Part shown: piece by piece, positions 28,471 to 35,637 of the stretch
How positions within the stretch are numbered: the stretch's first letter is position 1
How the letters are laid out: each line of letters begins with the position of its first letter
Assembly (NCBI RefSeq): GCF_024211275.1
Contig: NZ_JAMLDX010000002.1
Coordinates: 1 to 64,000, forward strand
Source of the DNA: Sphingomonas tagetis
GTDB lineage: Bacteria > Pseudomonadota > Alphaproteobacteria > Sphingomonadales > Sphingomonadaceae
DNA length: 64,000 bases
Direction: 5' to 3'
Position numbers and translations under genes: made by a program
Notes under the pieces: generated by a model
Database searches by the model: none
The model's input: only the letters and a program-made list of their open reading frames with translations
Told to the model about the DNA's origin: nothing

Positions 28471-28544
28471 CGCTTTGTCTCCCTATCGGATCGTTTGCGT
28501 AATAACGCCGCAGGCTCGATCGAAGTTGCATTGGTGGATCGAGG

Positions 28545-28572
28545 TTGACGAAAAGCCCCCAGAGCGTTATCG
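28545..28572 (+). promoter_or_regulatory. Candidate sigma-70-type promoter of rpmB
   Basis: TTGACG (28545-28550), a 16-base spacer and TTATCG (28567-28572) lie 54 bases before the rpmB start. This fits alphaproteobacterial housekeeping promoters. It is the best -35/-10 pair in the 155-bp divergent gap, but is not tested. Confidence 0.4.
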
Positions 28573-28625
28573 GCGCGCTCTTTCCGGGGCGACCCGGGAC
28601 AGGCATGAACCTTAGGAATTAAGCG

Positions 28626-28919
28626 ATGTCGCGCATTTGCGAGCTGACCGGCAAGGGCCGGCAGGTGGGCCACAATGTTTCCCACGCCAACAACAAGACC
28701 AAGCGCACCTTTCTGCCCAACCTGCAGAATGTGACGCTGATGTCGGAGGCGCTGGAGCGCTCGATCCGCCTGCGCGTGTCGACCCACGGCCTGCGTTCGG
28801 TCGAGCATAATGGCGGCCTCGACAACTGGCTGCTCAAGACCGGCGACGACAAGCTCTCGCTGCGCGCGCGCCGCCTGAAGCGCGAGATCGCCAAGAAGGC
28901 CGTCCCCGCCGCGGCCTGA
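28626..28919 (+). CDS. rpmB: 50S ribosomal protein L28
   Basis: A 97-residue basic protein: [34 protein letters not shown] is the L28 N-terminus, and [21 protein letters not shown] the middle. It has the longer (about 95 residue) alphaproteobacterial form and lacks the paired Cys zinc motif of some L28 paralogues. It is a component of the 50S subunit. It stands alone with its own promoter candidate and a downstream hairpin. Confidence 0.97.
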   Translation: MSRICELTGKGRQVGHNVSHANNKTKRTFLPNLQNVTLMSEALERSIRLRVSTHGLRSVEHNGGLDNWLLKTGDDKLSLRARRLKREIAKKAVPAAA

Positions 28920-28950
28920 TTCGCGCTTTCGAGCGTTCGAGTTACCCGAC

Positions 28951-28979
28951 CGGCCCGCTCCCTCAGGGGATGCGGGCCG
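28951..28979 (+). terminator. Hairpin downstream of rpmB
   Basis: CGGCCCGC (28951-28958) pairs with GCGGGCCG (28972-28979), with a 13-base loop, followed by TTCGGCGTTT. It is a GC-rich stem with a weak T-rich tail, 31 bases after the rpmB stop. Confidence 0.55.
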
Positions 28980-28996
28980 TTCGGCGTTTATGTGGT

Positions 28997-29022
28997 TGCC
29001 GCACCAGCGGGCTGGTGCGGCA
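28997..29022 (-). terminator. Hairpin at the 3' end of the esterase-like phytase-family gene
   Basis: An 11-bp perfect stem (28997-29007 with 29012-29022) has a CGGG loop, directly beyond the stop codon of the minus-strand gene ending at 29030. There is no T run on either strand, so termination is inferred from position. Confidence 0.45.
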
Positions 29023-29029
29023 GCAATAG

Positions 29030-30001
29030 CTAGTCGTCCAGCCTGAATTTCAGCAGCAGCGAGCGCTGGAAGAAATATTGATTGTCGTCCGACGCGATCC
29101 ACAGGATCGTGTCCTTGCCCTCGCGAACCGCCGCCACCGCCTCGAAATTGTCGTGCACCACCGGCGCCTCGAACCGCGCGATCTCGCGTCCCGTGACCGT
29201 CGCGCCCGGCCGAATCGCCCGGCGGTCGACGATCGTGAGCACCGCAGTGAACGCCGTGCGCAGCGAAGCCCTGCGGTGAATCACCACCAGCCGCCCGTCG
29301 GGCAGTTCGGTCATGTCGGTCGGCTTGTACCCGGACGGCGCGCGATAGGTGAAGGCGACGCCGCGCGAATCGCGTACCGGGTCCGTCGCGAACCACAAGG
29401 CCGGCCGCGATGCCTTGGGATCGCCCTTCGCACTCTCCGCCAGCACGATGAAGCTCCCGTCGCGCAGCCGCACCATTGATTCGGCCCCGCCATTTTCGGG
29501 CCAGCTGGCCATTTGCGCGGGCTCGGCATGCGCTTCGGCGCGGCGCAGCGCCGCATCATAGCGCCAGATCTGGTTCGCGCGCTCGAACCCGACCCATAGC
29601 TGCCCGGTGGCGGGATCGCGCGTCAGCGATTCGGTATCGCGGTCGAGCTTCGACCAGCCCGTTCCCGGCCCATCGGGCAGCGCGAACGCGTGCGCCTCGC
29701 TCACCCGCCAGCGCGAATCCAGCCGGAAGCGCACGACATTCCCGCCGTCGCTCAGCAGCGTGAAGCGATTGCCGTCCACCGCCATCGCCGAGAAGCCGCC
29801 GAAATGCGGTTCCGGACTGGTCAACCAAACCCCGCCGAGAAAGGTCAGCGCCCCCAGCTTCGTGCGCGCCGGGTCGCGCCAGTCGAGCGCGACCGGCTCC
29901 GCCATGACGGCCGTATCGGGCGGAAGCAGCTTCAGCCGCGTCTCGCCCGAATAGTCGGTGAGCAACGCCAGCAGCAGGATTATCGACAACAGGATACGCA
30001 T
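29030..30001 (-). CDS. Esterase-like activity of phytase family protein (exported)
   Basis: A 323-residue protein. ATG 30001 (behind GAGGGG) gives a clean signal sequence, MRILLSIILLLALLTDYSG. The rest is a beta-propeller-like domain: GGFSAMAVDGNRFTLLSDGG, GTGWSKLDRDTESLTRDPATGQLWVGFERANQIWRYD, NGGAESMVRLRDGSFIVLAE, and DNFEAVAAVREGKDTILWIASDDN near the end. The SDGG and D(T/N)E(S/A) repeats are typical of this poorly characterised family. Catalytic activity is not established for most members. Its upstream region is a 372-bp gap. Confidence 0.85.
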   Translation of the reverse strand: MRILLSIILLLALLTDYSGETRLKLLPPDTAVMAEPVALDWRDPARTKLGALTFLGGVWLTSPEPHFGGFSAMAVDGNRFTLLSDGGNVVRFRLDSRWRVSEAHAFALPDGPGTGWSKLDRDTESLTRDPATGQLWVGFERANQIWRYDAALRRAEAHAEPAQMASWPENGGAESMVRLRDGSFIVLAESAKGDPKASRPALWFATDPVRDSRGVAFTYRAPSGYKPTDMTELPDGRLVVIHRRASLRTAFTAVLTIVDRRAIRPGATVTGREIARFEAPVVHDNFEAVAAVREGKDTILWIASDDNQYFFQRSLLLKFRLDD

Positions 30002-30373
30002 CGCCGCCCCTCTTAACGGCCGCATTCGCGCCGCAAAGCTGAACATTGGATAACAGCCATGTTCATCCAGCGCTCAACCGCGTTCATCTAGCGGACAGCC
30101 AGCGAGCGCGGCGACGCGCTTGCCAGAGTTCCGGTGCGCGTCCGCAGACGCCCTGTCCGTATTCCCGTGTTGCGTATCGGGACTGCGGCATCCCCCAAGA
30201 CCCCCAAGTGTTTCGAGCCGCACCGGCCTCTGCGTGCGTTCGTTACGCCTCGGCAACTTATCTGAACGCAGGATAACCGGCGCATTCAGCATCGGTTCGC
30301 CGCCAATGTGCGAATCCCTTGTTCAACGTGATGACGGCCTCTCGCCGCATCGCCAGGAACAAGGAGACGACCG
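30002..30373. promoter_or_regulatory. 372-bp gap with direct repeats before the glycine-zipper gene
   Basis: No gene was found. GTTCATCCAGCG (30061-30072) recurs as GTTCATCTAGCG (30082-30093), a period of 21 bases or two helical turns, and a reverse half-copy (GCTGAACAT) lies about 20 bases before. This arrangement suggests binding sites for a dimeric regulator or a promoter array. The 5' untranslated region of the downstream gene would be long. GGAG (30361-30364) is its ribosome-binding site. Confidence 0.35.
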
Positions 30374-30763
30374 ATGTTCAAGAAACTTTCCCTGATCGGC
30401 GCCGCGCTGGCGATGACCGGCACTGCGATCATTCCCGCCACCCAGGCACAGGCCCAGAGCCGCTACGAGTATCGCGACCGCGGCTATGACCAGGGCTACT
30501 ATGGCGACCGCTATGGCTATAGCGACCGCGGCTACCGCCAGTATGACCGTGGCGACCGCCGTTATCGCTCGCGCACCAGCCAGCGTTGCGACTCCAGCGC
30601 GGGCACCATCGTCGGCGCGATCGCCGGCGGCCTGATCGGCAACGGCGTCGCCGGCCGCGGCGACCGCACGATCGGCACGATCCTGGGCGGCGCGGTGGGC
30701 GCGCTCGCCGGCCGCGAAATCGACCGCTCGGGCCAGCCCGGCTATTGCCGCCGCAACCGCTGA
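30374..30763 (+). CDS. Glycine-zipper 2TM-domain exported protein
   Basis: A 129-residue protein. The signal peptide MFKKLSLIGAALAMTGTAIIPATQAQAQ is followed by a Tyr/Asp/Arg-rich low-complexity region (repeats of DRGYDQGYYGDRYGYS type) and a glycine-zipper domain, AGTIVGAIAGGLIGNGVAGRG...IGTILGGAVGALAG. Two Cys, one before and one after the zipper, may form a disulfide. Such proteins (Rick_17kDa/OmpA-associated type) sit in the outer membrane or periplasm under envelope stress. The long upstream gap suggests regulated expression. Confidence 0.88.
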   Translation: MFKKLSLIGAALAMTGTAIIPATQAQAQSRYEYRDRGYDQGYYGDRYGYSDRGYRQYDRGDRRYRSRTSQRCDSSAGTIVGAIAGGLIGNGVAGRGDRTIGTILGGAVGALAGREIDRSGQPGYCRRNR

Positions 30764-30784
30764 TTCAACGATCTCAATAACGGA

Positions 30785-30816
30785 AAGGCCGGTCCCTCGC
30801 GGGGTCGGCCTTTTTG
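30785..30816 (+). terminator. Rho-independent terminator
   Basis: AAGGCCGGTCCC (30785-30796) pairs with GGGGTCGGCCTT (30801-30812), with two G-T wobbles and a TCGC loop, continuing into TTTTTGTTT. It is 22 bases after the glycine-zipper gene stop. Confidence 0.88.
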
Positions 30817-30946
30817 TTTGGGCTTGCGTAAGAATGGCCGGTCCCGACCCGCAGGGTCCGCAAGGCCGAACGGCCGCCCGAGCTTATGCGAGGAAAAGCC
30901 TAGCGGGCGGATGCCCGCGCCGGCGCTTGAGGCCAAACAAATAACG

Positions 30947-31020
30947 TGCACCCGACTGGATTCGAACCAGTGGCCCCCAGATTAGGAATCTGATGCTCTA
31001 TCCTGCTGAGCTACGGGTGC
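30947..31020 (-). tRNA. tRNA-Arg (anticodon CCT)
   Basis: 74 bases on the minus strand. The acceptor stem is GCACCCG/CGGGTGC with discriminator A. The D-arm GCTC/GAGC, the anticodon stem TCAGA/TCTGG with loop TTCCTAA (anticodon CCT, reading AGG), and the T-arm GGTTCGAATCC all fold normally. CCA is not encoded. It lies 33 bases downstream of the DUF1178 gene on the same strand, so it may be processed from that operon's transcript. Confidence 0.97.
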
Positions 31021-31053
31021 GCGTCGCCGGGTTAGAACGCACGCCGTGAGCGG

Positions 31054-31491
31054 TCAATTCCGCTGTTCGGGCGGCACCACCGGCAGCGGCAGCGGCGCGA
31101 CCGCCACGCCCTCGTCGATCAGCGCCTTCGCGTCCTCGATGCTCGCCTGACCGTGGATCGGCGCATGCGCCTCCTCACCCAGATGCATCGCCCGCGCCTT
31201 GTCGGCGAAGGCCAGCCCGACATGCGTCGACCCCTCGAGCATCTTCGCCTGCGCCTGCGCCAGCGCCGCCATCAGCTGCTTGGGATCGGGCTTGCCGCCG
31301 GCCGCGACATTCCCCTGCCGGTTGCCCTTGGCCGCGACATTGGGCGCCATCACCGCCTTTTCGATCCCGGTATCGCCGCACATCGGGCAGGCGATCAGCG
31401 TCCGCTCGCGCTGGCTTTCATAATCGCCGCTCGATCCGAACCACGCCTCGAACACATGGCCGCCGCCGCATTTGAGGTCGAACACGATCAC
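31054..31491 (-). CDS. DUF1178 family protein (FmdB-like zinc ribbon)
   Basis: A 145-residue protein starting at GTG 31491, which overlaps the preceding gene's TGA (GTGA). The N-terminus VIVFDLKCGGGHVFEAWFGSSGDYESQ, then LIACPMCGDTGIEKAVMAPNV, is the DUF1178 signature; C-x2-C plus an earlier Cys/His suggests a zinc ribbon. The later helix AHAPIHGQASIEDAKALIDEGV is also conserved. The function is unknown. It is translationally coupled to the nitrilase-like gene, suggesting a shared pathway. Confidence 0.9.
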   Translation of the reverse strand: MIVFDLKCGGGHVFEAWFGSSGDYESQRERTLIACPMCGDTGIEKAVMAPNVAAKGNRQGNVAAGGKPDPKQLMAALAQAQAKMLEGSTHVGLAFADKARAMHLGEEAHAPIHGQASIEDAKALIDEGVAVAPLPLPVVPPEQRN

Positions 31492-32315
31492 GTCAGCGAC
31501 TCCACCGCCGGAATCGCGCGCCGGTGATCGATCGCCGGCACCCGCCCGCGCACCTCGGCCACCTGCGCCGCATCGATCTCGGCAAAGCCCAGCCCGGCCG
31601 CCTCGCCCATGTCGAGCAGCACCTCGCCCCACGGATCCACCGCCAGGCTGTGGCCATAGGTCGCGCGCCCGTCCGCATGCTCGCCGGTCTGCGCCGCCGC
31701 GATCAAATGCACCCCCGCCTCGATCGCCCGCGCACGCAGCAGCACATGCCAGTGCGCCGCGCCGGTCGGCCGGGTGAACGCCGCCGGCACCGCCAGCAGG
31801 GTCGCCCCCGCATCGGTCAGCGCGCGGAACAGGTCGGGGAAGCGCAGATCATAGCAGATCGCCAGCCCCAGCACGCCGAGCGGCGTCGCAACCGTCACCG
31901 CCCGCGCGCCCGGCGCATAGGCGTCGGACTCGCGCCAGCGCTCGCCCGTCGGCAGGTCGACGTCGAACAGATGGATCTTGTCGTAGCGCGCCCGGATCTC
32001 GCCCGCGCCGTCGATCACGAAGCCGCGGTTGACGAACCGCCCATCCGCCCCGCCGCGCAGCGCCAGCGACCCCAGATGCACCCACAGGCCATGCTTCGCC
32101 GCCGCGTCGCGCACCGCCGCGAGCACGCGGTCGTCAGCCTCGTCCACGATGTTCGCCGCGCCGCGCTTACGGTCGCGGTCGAGCAGGCCGGACATCTCGG
32201 GCGTGTACAGCATCGCCGCGCCCTCGCCCGCCGCCGCCGCGATGCCGTCGGTCATCGTGCGCGCATTGGCGAGCGGGTCGATCCCGCTGCTCATCTGGAG
32301 GATCGCGGCCTTCAT
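31488..32315 (-). CDS. Carbon-nitrogen hydrolase (nitrilase superfamily, Nit1/omega-amidase-like)
   Basis: A 275-residue enzyme with start ATG 32315, sharing one base with the grxC stop. The Glu-Lys-Cys triad is visible in TPEMSG, YDKIHLFDVDLP and LAICYDLRFPDLFR; a second Glu and GAAHWHVLLRARAIE complete the fold. The Nit branch repairs deaminated glutathione or acts as an omega-amidase. Its position beside glutaredoxin favours the deaminated-glutathione amidase role. This is inference from context. Confidence 0.9.
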   Translation of the reverse strand: MKAAILQMSSGIDPLANARTMTDGIAAAAGEGAAMLYTPEMSGLLDRDRKRGAANIVDEADDRVLAAVRDAAAKHGLWVHLGSLALRGGADGRFVNRGFVIDGAGEIRARYDKIHLFDVDLPTGERWRESDAYAPGARAVTVATPLGVLGLAICYDLRFPDLFRALTDAGATLLAVPAAFTRPTGAAHWHVLLRARAIEAGVHLIAAAQTGEHADGRATYGHSLAVDPWGEVLLDMGEAAGLGFAEIDAAQVAEVRGRVPAIDHRRAIPAVESLT

Positions 32316-32569
32316 CAAGTCAATAGCGGGTCCAGCCCGCCTTGCCGTTCCAGCGCCGCCAGTTCGTCCGACCCGCCGATATGCCGGTCGTCGATGAAGA
32401 TCTGCGGCACCGTTGTGCGCCCGCCGGCGCGCTGGATCATCTCCGGCCGCCTGGGTCCGCCCATCGTGATGTCATACTCTTCATAATCGGCGCCCTTGCT
32501 GTCGAGCAGCGCCTTGGCCCGCGCGCAATAGCCGCAGAACGCCTTGGTATAGATTTCGATCTTCGCCAT
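32315..32569 (-). CDS. grxC: Glutaredoxin 3
   Basis: An 84-residue thioredoxin-fold protein starting at ATG 32569. The redox site is CGYC at residues 12-15 (FCGYCARAK), slightly different from the commoner CPYC. TVPQIFIDDRHIGGSDEL holds the cis-Pro and the GSH-binding GG. It reduces disulfides with glutathione. It belongs to the minus-strand run comF-grxC-nit-DUF1178-tRNA; the gap to comF is 35 bases. Confidence 0.95.
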   Translation of the reverse strand: MAKIEIYTKAFCGYCARAKALLDSKGADYEEYDITMGGPRRPEMIQRAGGRTTVPQIFIDDRHIGGSDELAALERQGGLDPLLT

Positions 32570-32604
32570 ATCGTCTCCGCAGGTGAGTGTGCGCCCGCCG
32601 CTTG

Positions 32605-33342
32605 TCAATCCGCCCAGCTGTCCTCGGCTTCGATCACGCGCGCCCAGCACAGGATGGTCACCCGCGCCGCCCCCGCCCGCTTCAAGACCCGGACACAGGC
32701 ATCGGTGGTGGCGCCGCTGGTGTACACATCGTCCACCAGCACAACCGACCGCCCCTTGAGCCGTTCCTTCGCGCCCGGCGCCAGCGCAAACGCCCCCGCC
32801 ACCGCCTTGGTCCGCCCGCGCGGCCCCAGTCCGCGCAGCACCGGCGTCGCCTTCACGCGCCGCAGCAGTTCCAGTTCCGCTGCCACGCCGCTCGCCCGCG
32901 CCAGCCCCTGCGCGATCAGCGCCGCCTGGTTGAACCCGCGCCCCCAGATGCGCCAGCGGTGCAGCGGCACCGGCACCAGCAGGTCCGCGCCTTGGGGCAT
33001 ATGCCGCGCCATCAGCCGCGCCGCGGTCGCCGCGTGCGACGTTCGCCCGCCATATTTGAGCCGCAGCGCCAGCGTCCGCGCGGTCGGGCCATAGGCCACC
33101 GCCGCCCGCACCCCGTCATGCACCGGGGCCGTCGCCAGACACTCGCCGCACAGCGCGTGCGGCCCGCGGTCGAAGTCGAACGGCAAATTGCACGCCGCGC
33201 ACCACGGCGGCGCGATCATCGCCAGCCCGGTCCAGCAGGTCCCGCAAAAGCGATGATCGGCATCGACCACCTCGCCGCAACCCGGGCAGCGCGGCGGCAG
33301 CGCCAGTGCGACGAGCTTCACGACTGAGTTTCCGACCTCCAT
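32605..33342 (-). CDS. ComF-family phosphoribosyltransferase-like protein
   Basis: Up to 245 residues. The N-terminus has zinc-finger Cys pairs (PRCPGC, RFCGTC, WCAACN, LCGEC), then LVPVPLHRWRIWGRGFNQAALIA and the PRPP loop VVLVDDVYTSGATTDACVRVL. ComF proteins assist DNA uptake or nucleotide salvage, though the biochemical role is unsettled. The ATG at 33342 abuts a palindromic element. GTG 33321, behind GGA, is a shorter alternative start. The element probably displaced its original upstream region. Confidence 0.9.
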   Translation of the reverse strand: MEVGNSVVKLVALALPPRCPGCGEVVDADHRFCGTCWTGLAMIAPPWCAACNLPFDFDRGPHALCGECLATAPVHDGVRAAVAYGPTARTLALRLKYGGRTSHAATAARLMARHMPQGADLLVPVPLHRWRIWGRGFNQAALIAQGLARASGVAAELELLRRVKATPVLRGLGPRGRTKAVAGAFALAPGAKERLKGRSVVLVDDVYTSGATTDACVRVLKRAGAARVTILCWARVIEAEDSWAD

Positions 33343-33613
33343 TAGGGTCTAAACTCAGTTGGAACGAGGTCGAGACGGAGCCGAATTTGGCGCCAGGCCA
33401 GGAGCAAGGAGGGCGCGATGCGGTGCATCGTGACCGACGCGCGACGACGCCTGGCGCCAAATTCGGCCCGCCGCTGCGCGGTCGCCCGTGGAAGGCCGCC
33501 GAGCGTCGTCGCTCGCTTGCGCGTAGCTTCAGCTACGCGTCTGCGCTGCGCTCCTTGTCGGCGGCCTTCCACGGGCGATCTCGATCCTCGTTCCAACTGA
33601 GTTTAGACCCTTA
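33342..33613. mobile_element. Palindromic nonautonomous element with 25-bp terminal inverted repeats
   Basis: Perfect 25-bp ends (33345-33369 and 33586-33610, starting GGGTCTAAACTCAG) are flanked by direct TTA (33342-33344 and 33611-33613), a plausible 3-bp target duplication. Inside are two further perfect inverted repeats, 19 bp (33380-33398/33449-33467) and 20 bp (33482-33501/33559-33578), the latter capped by GCGTAGC-TTCA-GCTACGC. No transposase or credible gene is inside. It fills the gap between divergent comF and the methyltransferase gene. Class is unresolved: a MITE-like element is the best fit. Confidence 0.6.
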
Positions 33614-33652
33614 ACCTTGTCGCGCGGGAGGGAAAGCGGCACAAGCCGCCCC

Positions 33653-34489
33653 GTGAGTCCCCCCGATATCTTCGACCGCGCTCGCCGCCGCATCCGCCGC
33701 GACCGGGCCGCCCCGCGCTTCACCGAGTTCGCCTTCATCCGCGACTGGATGGTCGAGGGCATCGCCGAGCGGCTCGACGCGGTGCGCCGCGACTTTACCG
33801 ACGTCCTCGATCTCGGCGCCTTCGACGGCAGCTTCGCGCCGCCGCCCGGCGCGAACGTCACCCGCCTCGACGCCGGCGCGCGCTTCGCCGCACGCACTGG
33901 CAGCGTTCAGGGCGACGAGGATCAGCCGCATTTCCCGGACGCCAGCTTCGACCTCGTCGTCTCGGCGGGCGTGCTCGACAGCGTCAACGACCTGCCCGGC
34001 GCGCTCGCGCTGGTCCGCCGCGCATTGCGCCCCGACGGCTTGTTCCTCGGCGCGTTCCTCGGCGGCGGCACGCTTTCCACCCTGCGCGCCGTGCTGCTCG
34101 AGGCCGAGGCTGACCGCCCCGCCGCGCGCATCCACCCACAGGTCGATGTGCGCTCGGCCGGCGACCTGCTCGTCCGTGCGGGATTCGCGCTGCCCGTCGC
34201 CGATGTCGAGACGCTCAACGTCCGCTACGCCAGCCTGTTCGATCTGGTCCGCGACCTGCGCGGCATGGGCGCGGCCAGCCTGCTCCCCGGCACGCCGCCG
34301 CTCGCCCGCGACACCGTCGCCCGCGCCGCCGCCGCATTCGCGAGCCGAGCCGATGCCGAGGGCCGCACCACCGAACGCTTCGACGCGATCTTCGTCACCG
34401 GCTGGGCGCCCGACCCTTCGCAGCCCCAGCCCGCGCGCCGCGGCTCCGCCACCACCTCGCTCGCCGACGCGCTCAAGCCCAAACTCTAA
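33653..34489 (+). CDS. SAM-dependent methyltransferase (BioC/NDUFAF5-like)
   Basis: About 278 residues. GTG 33653 is preferred; an upstream TTG lies before the only purine-rich ribosome-binding stretch. The class I methyltransferase core has VLDLGAFDGSFAPP (motif I, with an altered GxGxG as LGAFDGSF), then DEDQPHFPDASFDLVVSAGVLDSVNDLPGALALVRRALRPDGLFLGAFLGGGTL, typical of the NDUFAF5/BioC group. Mitochondrial NDUFAF5 acts on complex I; the substrate here is unknown. Its 3' end overlaps mutT by four bases. The missing consensus Gly in motif I is notable. Confidence 0.8.
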   Translation: MSPPDIFDRARRRIRRDRAAPRFTEFAFIRDWMVEGIAERLDAVRRDFTDVLDLGAFDGSFAPPPGANVTRLDAGARFAARTGSVQGDEDQPHFPDASFDLVVSAGVLDSVNDLPGALALVRRALRPDGLFLGAFLGGGTLSTLRAVLLEAEADRPAARIHPQVDVRSAGDLLVRAGFALPVADVETLNVRYASLFDLVRDLRGMGAASLLPGTPPLARDTVARAAAAFASRADAEGRTTERFDAIFVTGWAPDPSQPQPARRGSATTSLADALKPKL

Positions 34490-34908
34490 AGCAACCTCTC
34501 CAGCAGCCCGATCAGCGGCAAATCCGCCGGCGGCATGTCCAGCGCATACAGTTCGGCCGGCGACACCCACTTCAACGCCGTCGCATGATGCGCCTCGGGC
34601 GACCCCTGCCAGTCGCGCAACGTATAGAGCAACAACAGCAGGTGCCGTTCCCCCAGCGATTCGCTCGCGAACGCCGCCGGGGTCAGGCTCGCGCCATCGA
34701 CCGCAACGCCCAGCTCCTCCTCCAGTTCGCGGCACAGCGCCGCCTCGGGCAGTTCGCCCGCATCGACCTTGCCGCCGGGAAACTCCCACAGCCCCGCCAT
34801 CGGCTTGCCGGGCGGGCGTTGCTGCACCAGCACGCGGCCCTGCGCATCGACCATCGCCGCGGCGACGACGATCAGCAGCTTGGTTTCAGGAAGTTTGAGG
34901 TCCGGCAT
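34486..34908 (-). CDS. mutT: MutT-like NUDIX hydrolase (8-oxo-dGTP diphosphatase)
   Basis: A 140-residue NUDIX enzyme starting at ATG 34908. The NUDIX box GKVDAGELPEAALCRELEEELGV holds the metal-binding REXXEE core. VLVQQRPPGKPMAGLWEFPGGK is the MutT-type start. It removes 8-oxo-dGTP from the nucleotide pool. A longer reading upstream enters the divergent pilin gene and is rejected. It is convergent with the methyltransferase and divergent from flp1. Confidence 0.93.
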   Translation of the reverse strand: MPDLKLPETKLLIVVAAAMVDAQGRVLVQQRPPGKPMAGLWEFPGGKVDAGELPEAALCRELEEELGVAVDGASLTPAAFASESLGERHLLLLLYTLRDWQGSPEAHHATALKWVSPAELYALDMPPADLPLIGLLERLL

Positions 34909-34969
34909 CGACACTTCGTTAACGCTCTTCCCGGTAGTTTCAGCTCGCGTGATTGGGAGATTGCCGGAA

Positions 34970-35152
34970 ATGCGGCTGCTCGGAAGCCTATATCGACGAC
35001 TGGTTCGCGACCGCAAGGGCGCGACCGCGGTCGAATATGGCTTCATCCTCGCGCTCATCGTGATCGCGATCATCGCCAGCATCCAGGGCCTCGCCGGCGC
35101 CACGACCGGCATGTGGGGCAATGTCCACGACAAGGTCCAGAAGGCGAGCTGA
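34970..35152 (+). CDS. Flp-family type IVb pilin, copy 1 (divergent)
   Basis: A 60-residue prepilin starting at ATG 34970. The leader MRLLGSLYRRLVRDRKG is cut at G17/A18, and the mature part starts ATAVEYGFILALIVIAIIASIQG with Glu at +5, the Flp hallmark. The C-terminus (TGMWGNVHDKVQKAS) differs from the other two copies. It is a pilin for a Tad-type pilus, matured by a TadV/CpaA prepilin peptidase not in this window. A TTAAC half-site lies 47 bases upstream. Confidence 0.92.
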   Translation: MRLLGSLYRRLVRDRKGATAVEYGFILALIVIAIIASIQGLAGATTGMWGNVHDKVQKAS

Positions 35153-35189
35153 ATTTTTTTGCCGCGCCTCGCGGCGCGAGACGGCACCG

Positions 35190-35256
35190 GCCCGCTCCCC
35201 CACCCGGCCACCCACTTCAGGGTATCTTTGATGGGTGGCCGGGTGGGGGAGCGGGC
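35190..35256. repeat. 25-bp perfect palindrome between flp1 and flp2
   Basis: Arms at 35190-35214 and 35232-35256 (beginning GCCCGCTCCCCCAC) are perfectly complementary around a 17-base loop. It lies 38 bases after the flp1 stop, which follows a T7 run and a small GCCGCG hairpin. It could end the flp1 transcript or be a dispersed repeat unit. Confidence 0.75.
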
Positions 35257-35413
35257 TGGAACCGCACTCGAACGCGCTCTTTCGCGCGTTCGACAAAAGC
35301 TCCCTCACCTAGACCATTTGTTAACCTCCACCCCGTAATTTCCGTAATTGCTGAACCGGGTCTCGATCCGGCGAAGCCGGGAACTGAAGCTTACGAACAG
35401 GATGGAGACCGAC

Positions 35414-35581
35414 ATGCAGAAGATCCGCAACTTCCTTCGCAACAACAAGGGCGCGACCGCCATCGAGTACGGCCTGATCGCCGCGCTGATCGCCGTCGCC
35501 GCGATCGCCGCGATGCAGGGTCTGGGCAACCAGCTCAACAAGACCTTCGGCAACGTGACCTCGAACATGAAGGCGTCGTAA
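35414..35581 (+). CDS. Flp-family type IVb pilin, copy 2
   Basis: A 55-residue prepilin. ATG 35414 is chosen because GGAG lies six bases upstream, and the upstream Met (METDM) sits at the wrong spacing. The leader ends NNKG13, and the mature part ATAIEYGLIAALIAVAAI has Glu at +5. The 42-residue mature part differs from copy 3 at two positions only (Lys/Thr and Ser/Ala), indicating a recent tandem duplication. A TTAACC half-site lies about 90 bases upstream, and its own terminator follows at 35608. Confidence 0.93.
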   Translation: MQKIRNFLRNNKGATAIEYGLIAALIAVAAIAAMQGLGNQLNKTFGNVTSNMKAS

Positions 35582-35607
35582 GACCCTTTCTTTCGAACGA
35601 GATGGTG

Positions 35608-35637
35608 GGGCGGCGAACTTCGGTTCGCCGCCCTTTT
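35608..35637 (+). terminator. Rho-independent terminator after flp2
   Basis: GGGCGGCGAAC (35608-35618) pairs perfectly with 35623-35633 around a TTCG tetraloop, then TTTT. It separates flp2 and flp3 into distinct transcripts. Confidence 0.9.

Noticed and set aside
30061..30085. Alphaproteobacterial LexA box (GTTC-N7-GTTC)
   Set aside because: The two GTTC copies are 17 bases apart, not seven, so this is not an SOS box.
33399..33448. Short open frames inside the palindromic element
   Set aside because: They are symmetrical products of the inverted repeats and have no ribosome-binding site or family likeness.
34920..34969. Full CtrA box before flp1
   Set aside because: TTAAC lacks a second TTAA at the correct spacing; it is listed only as a half-site.
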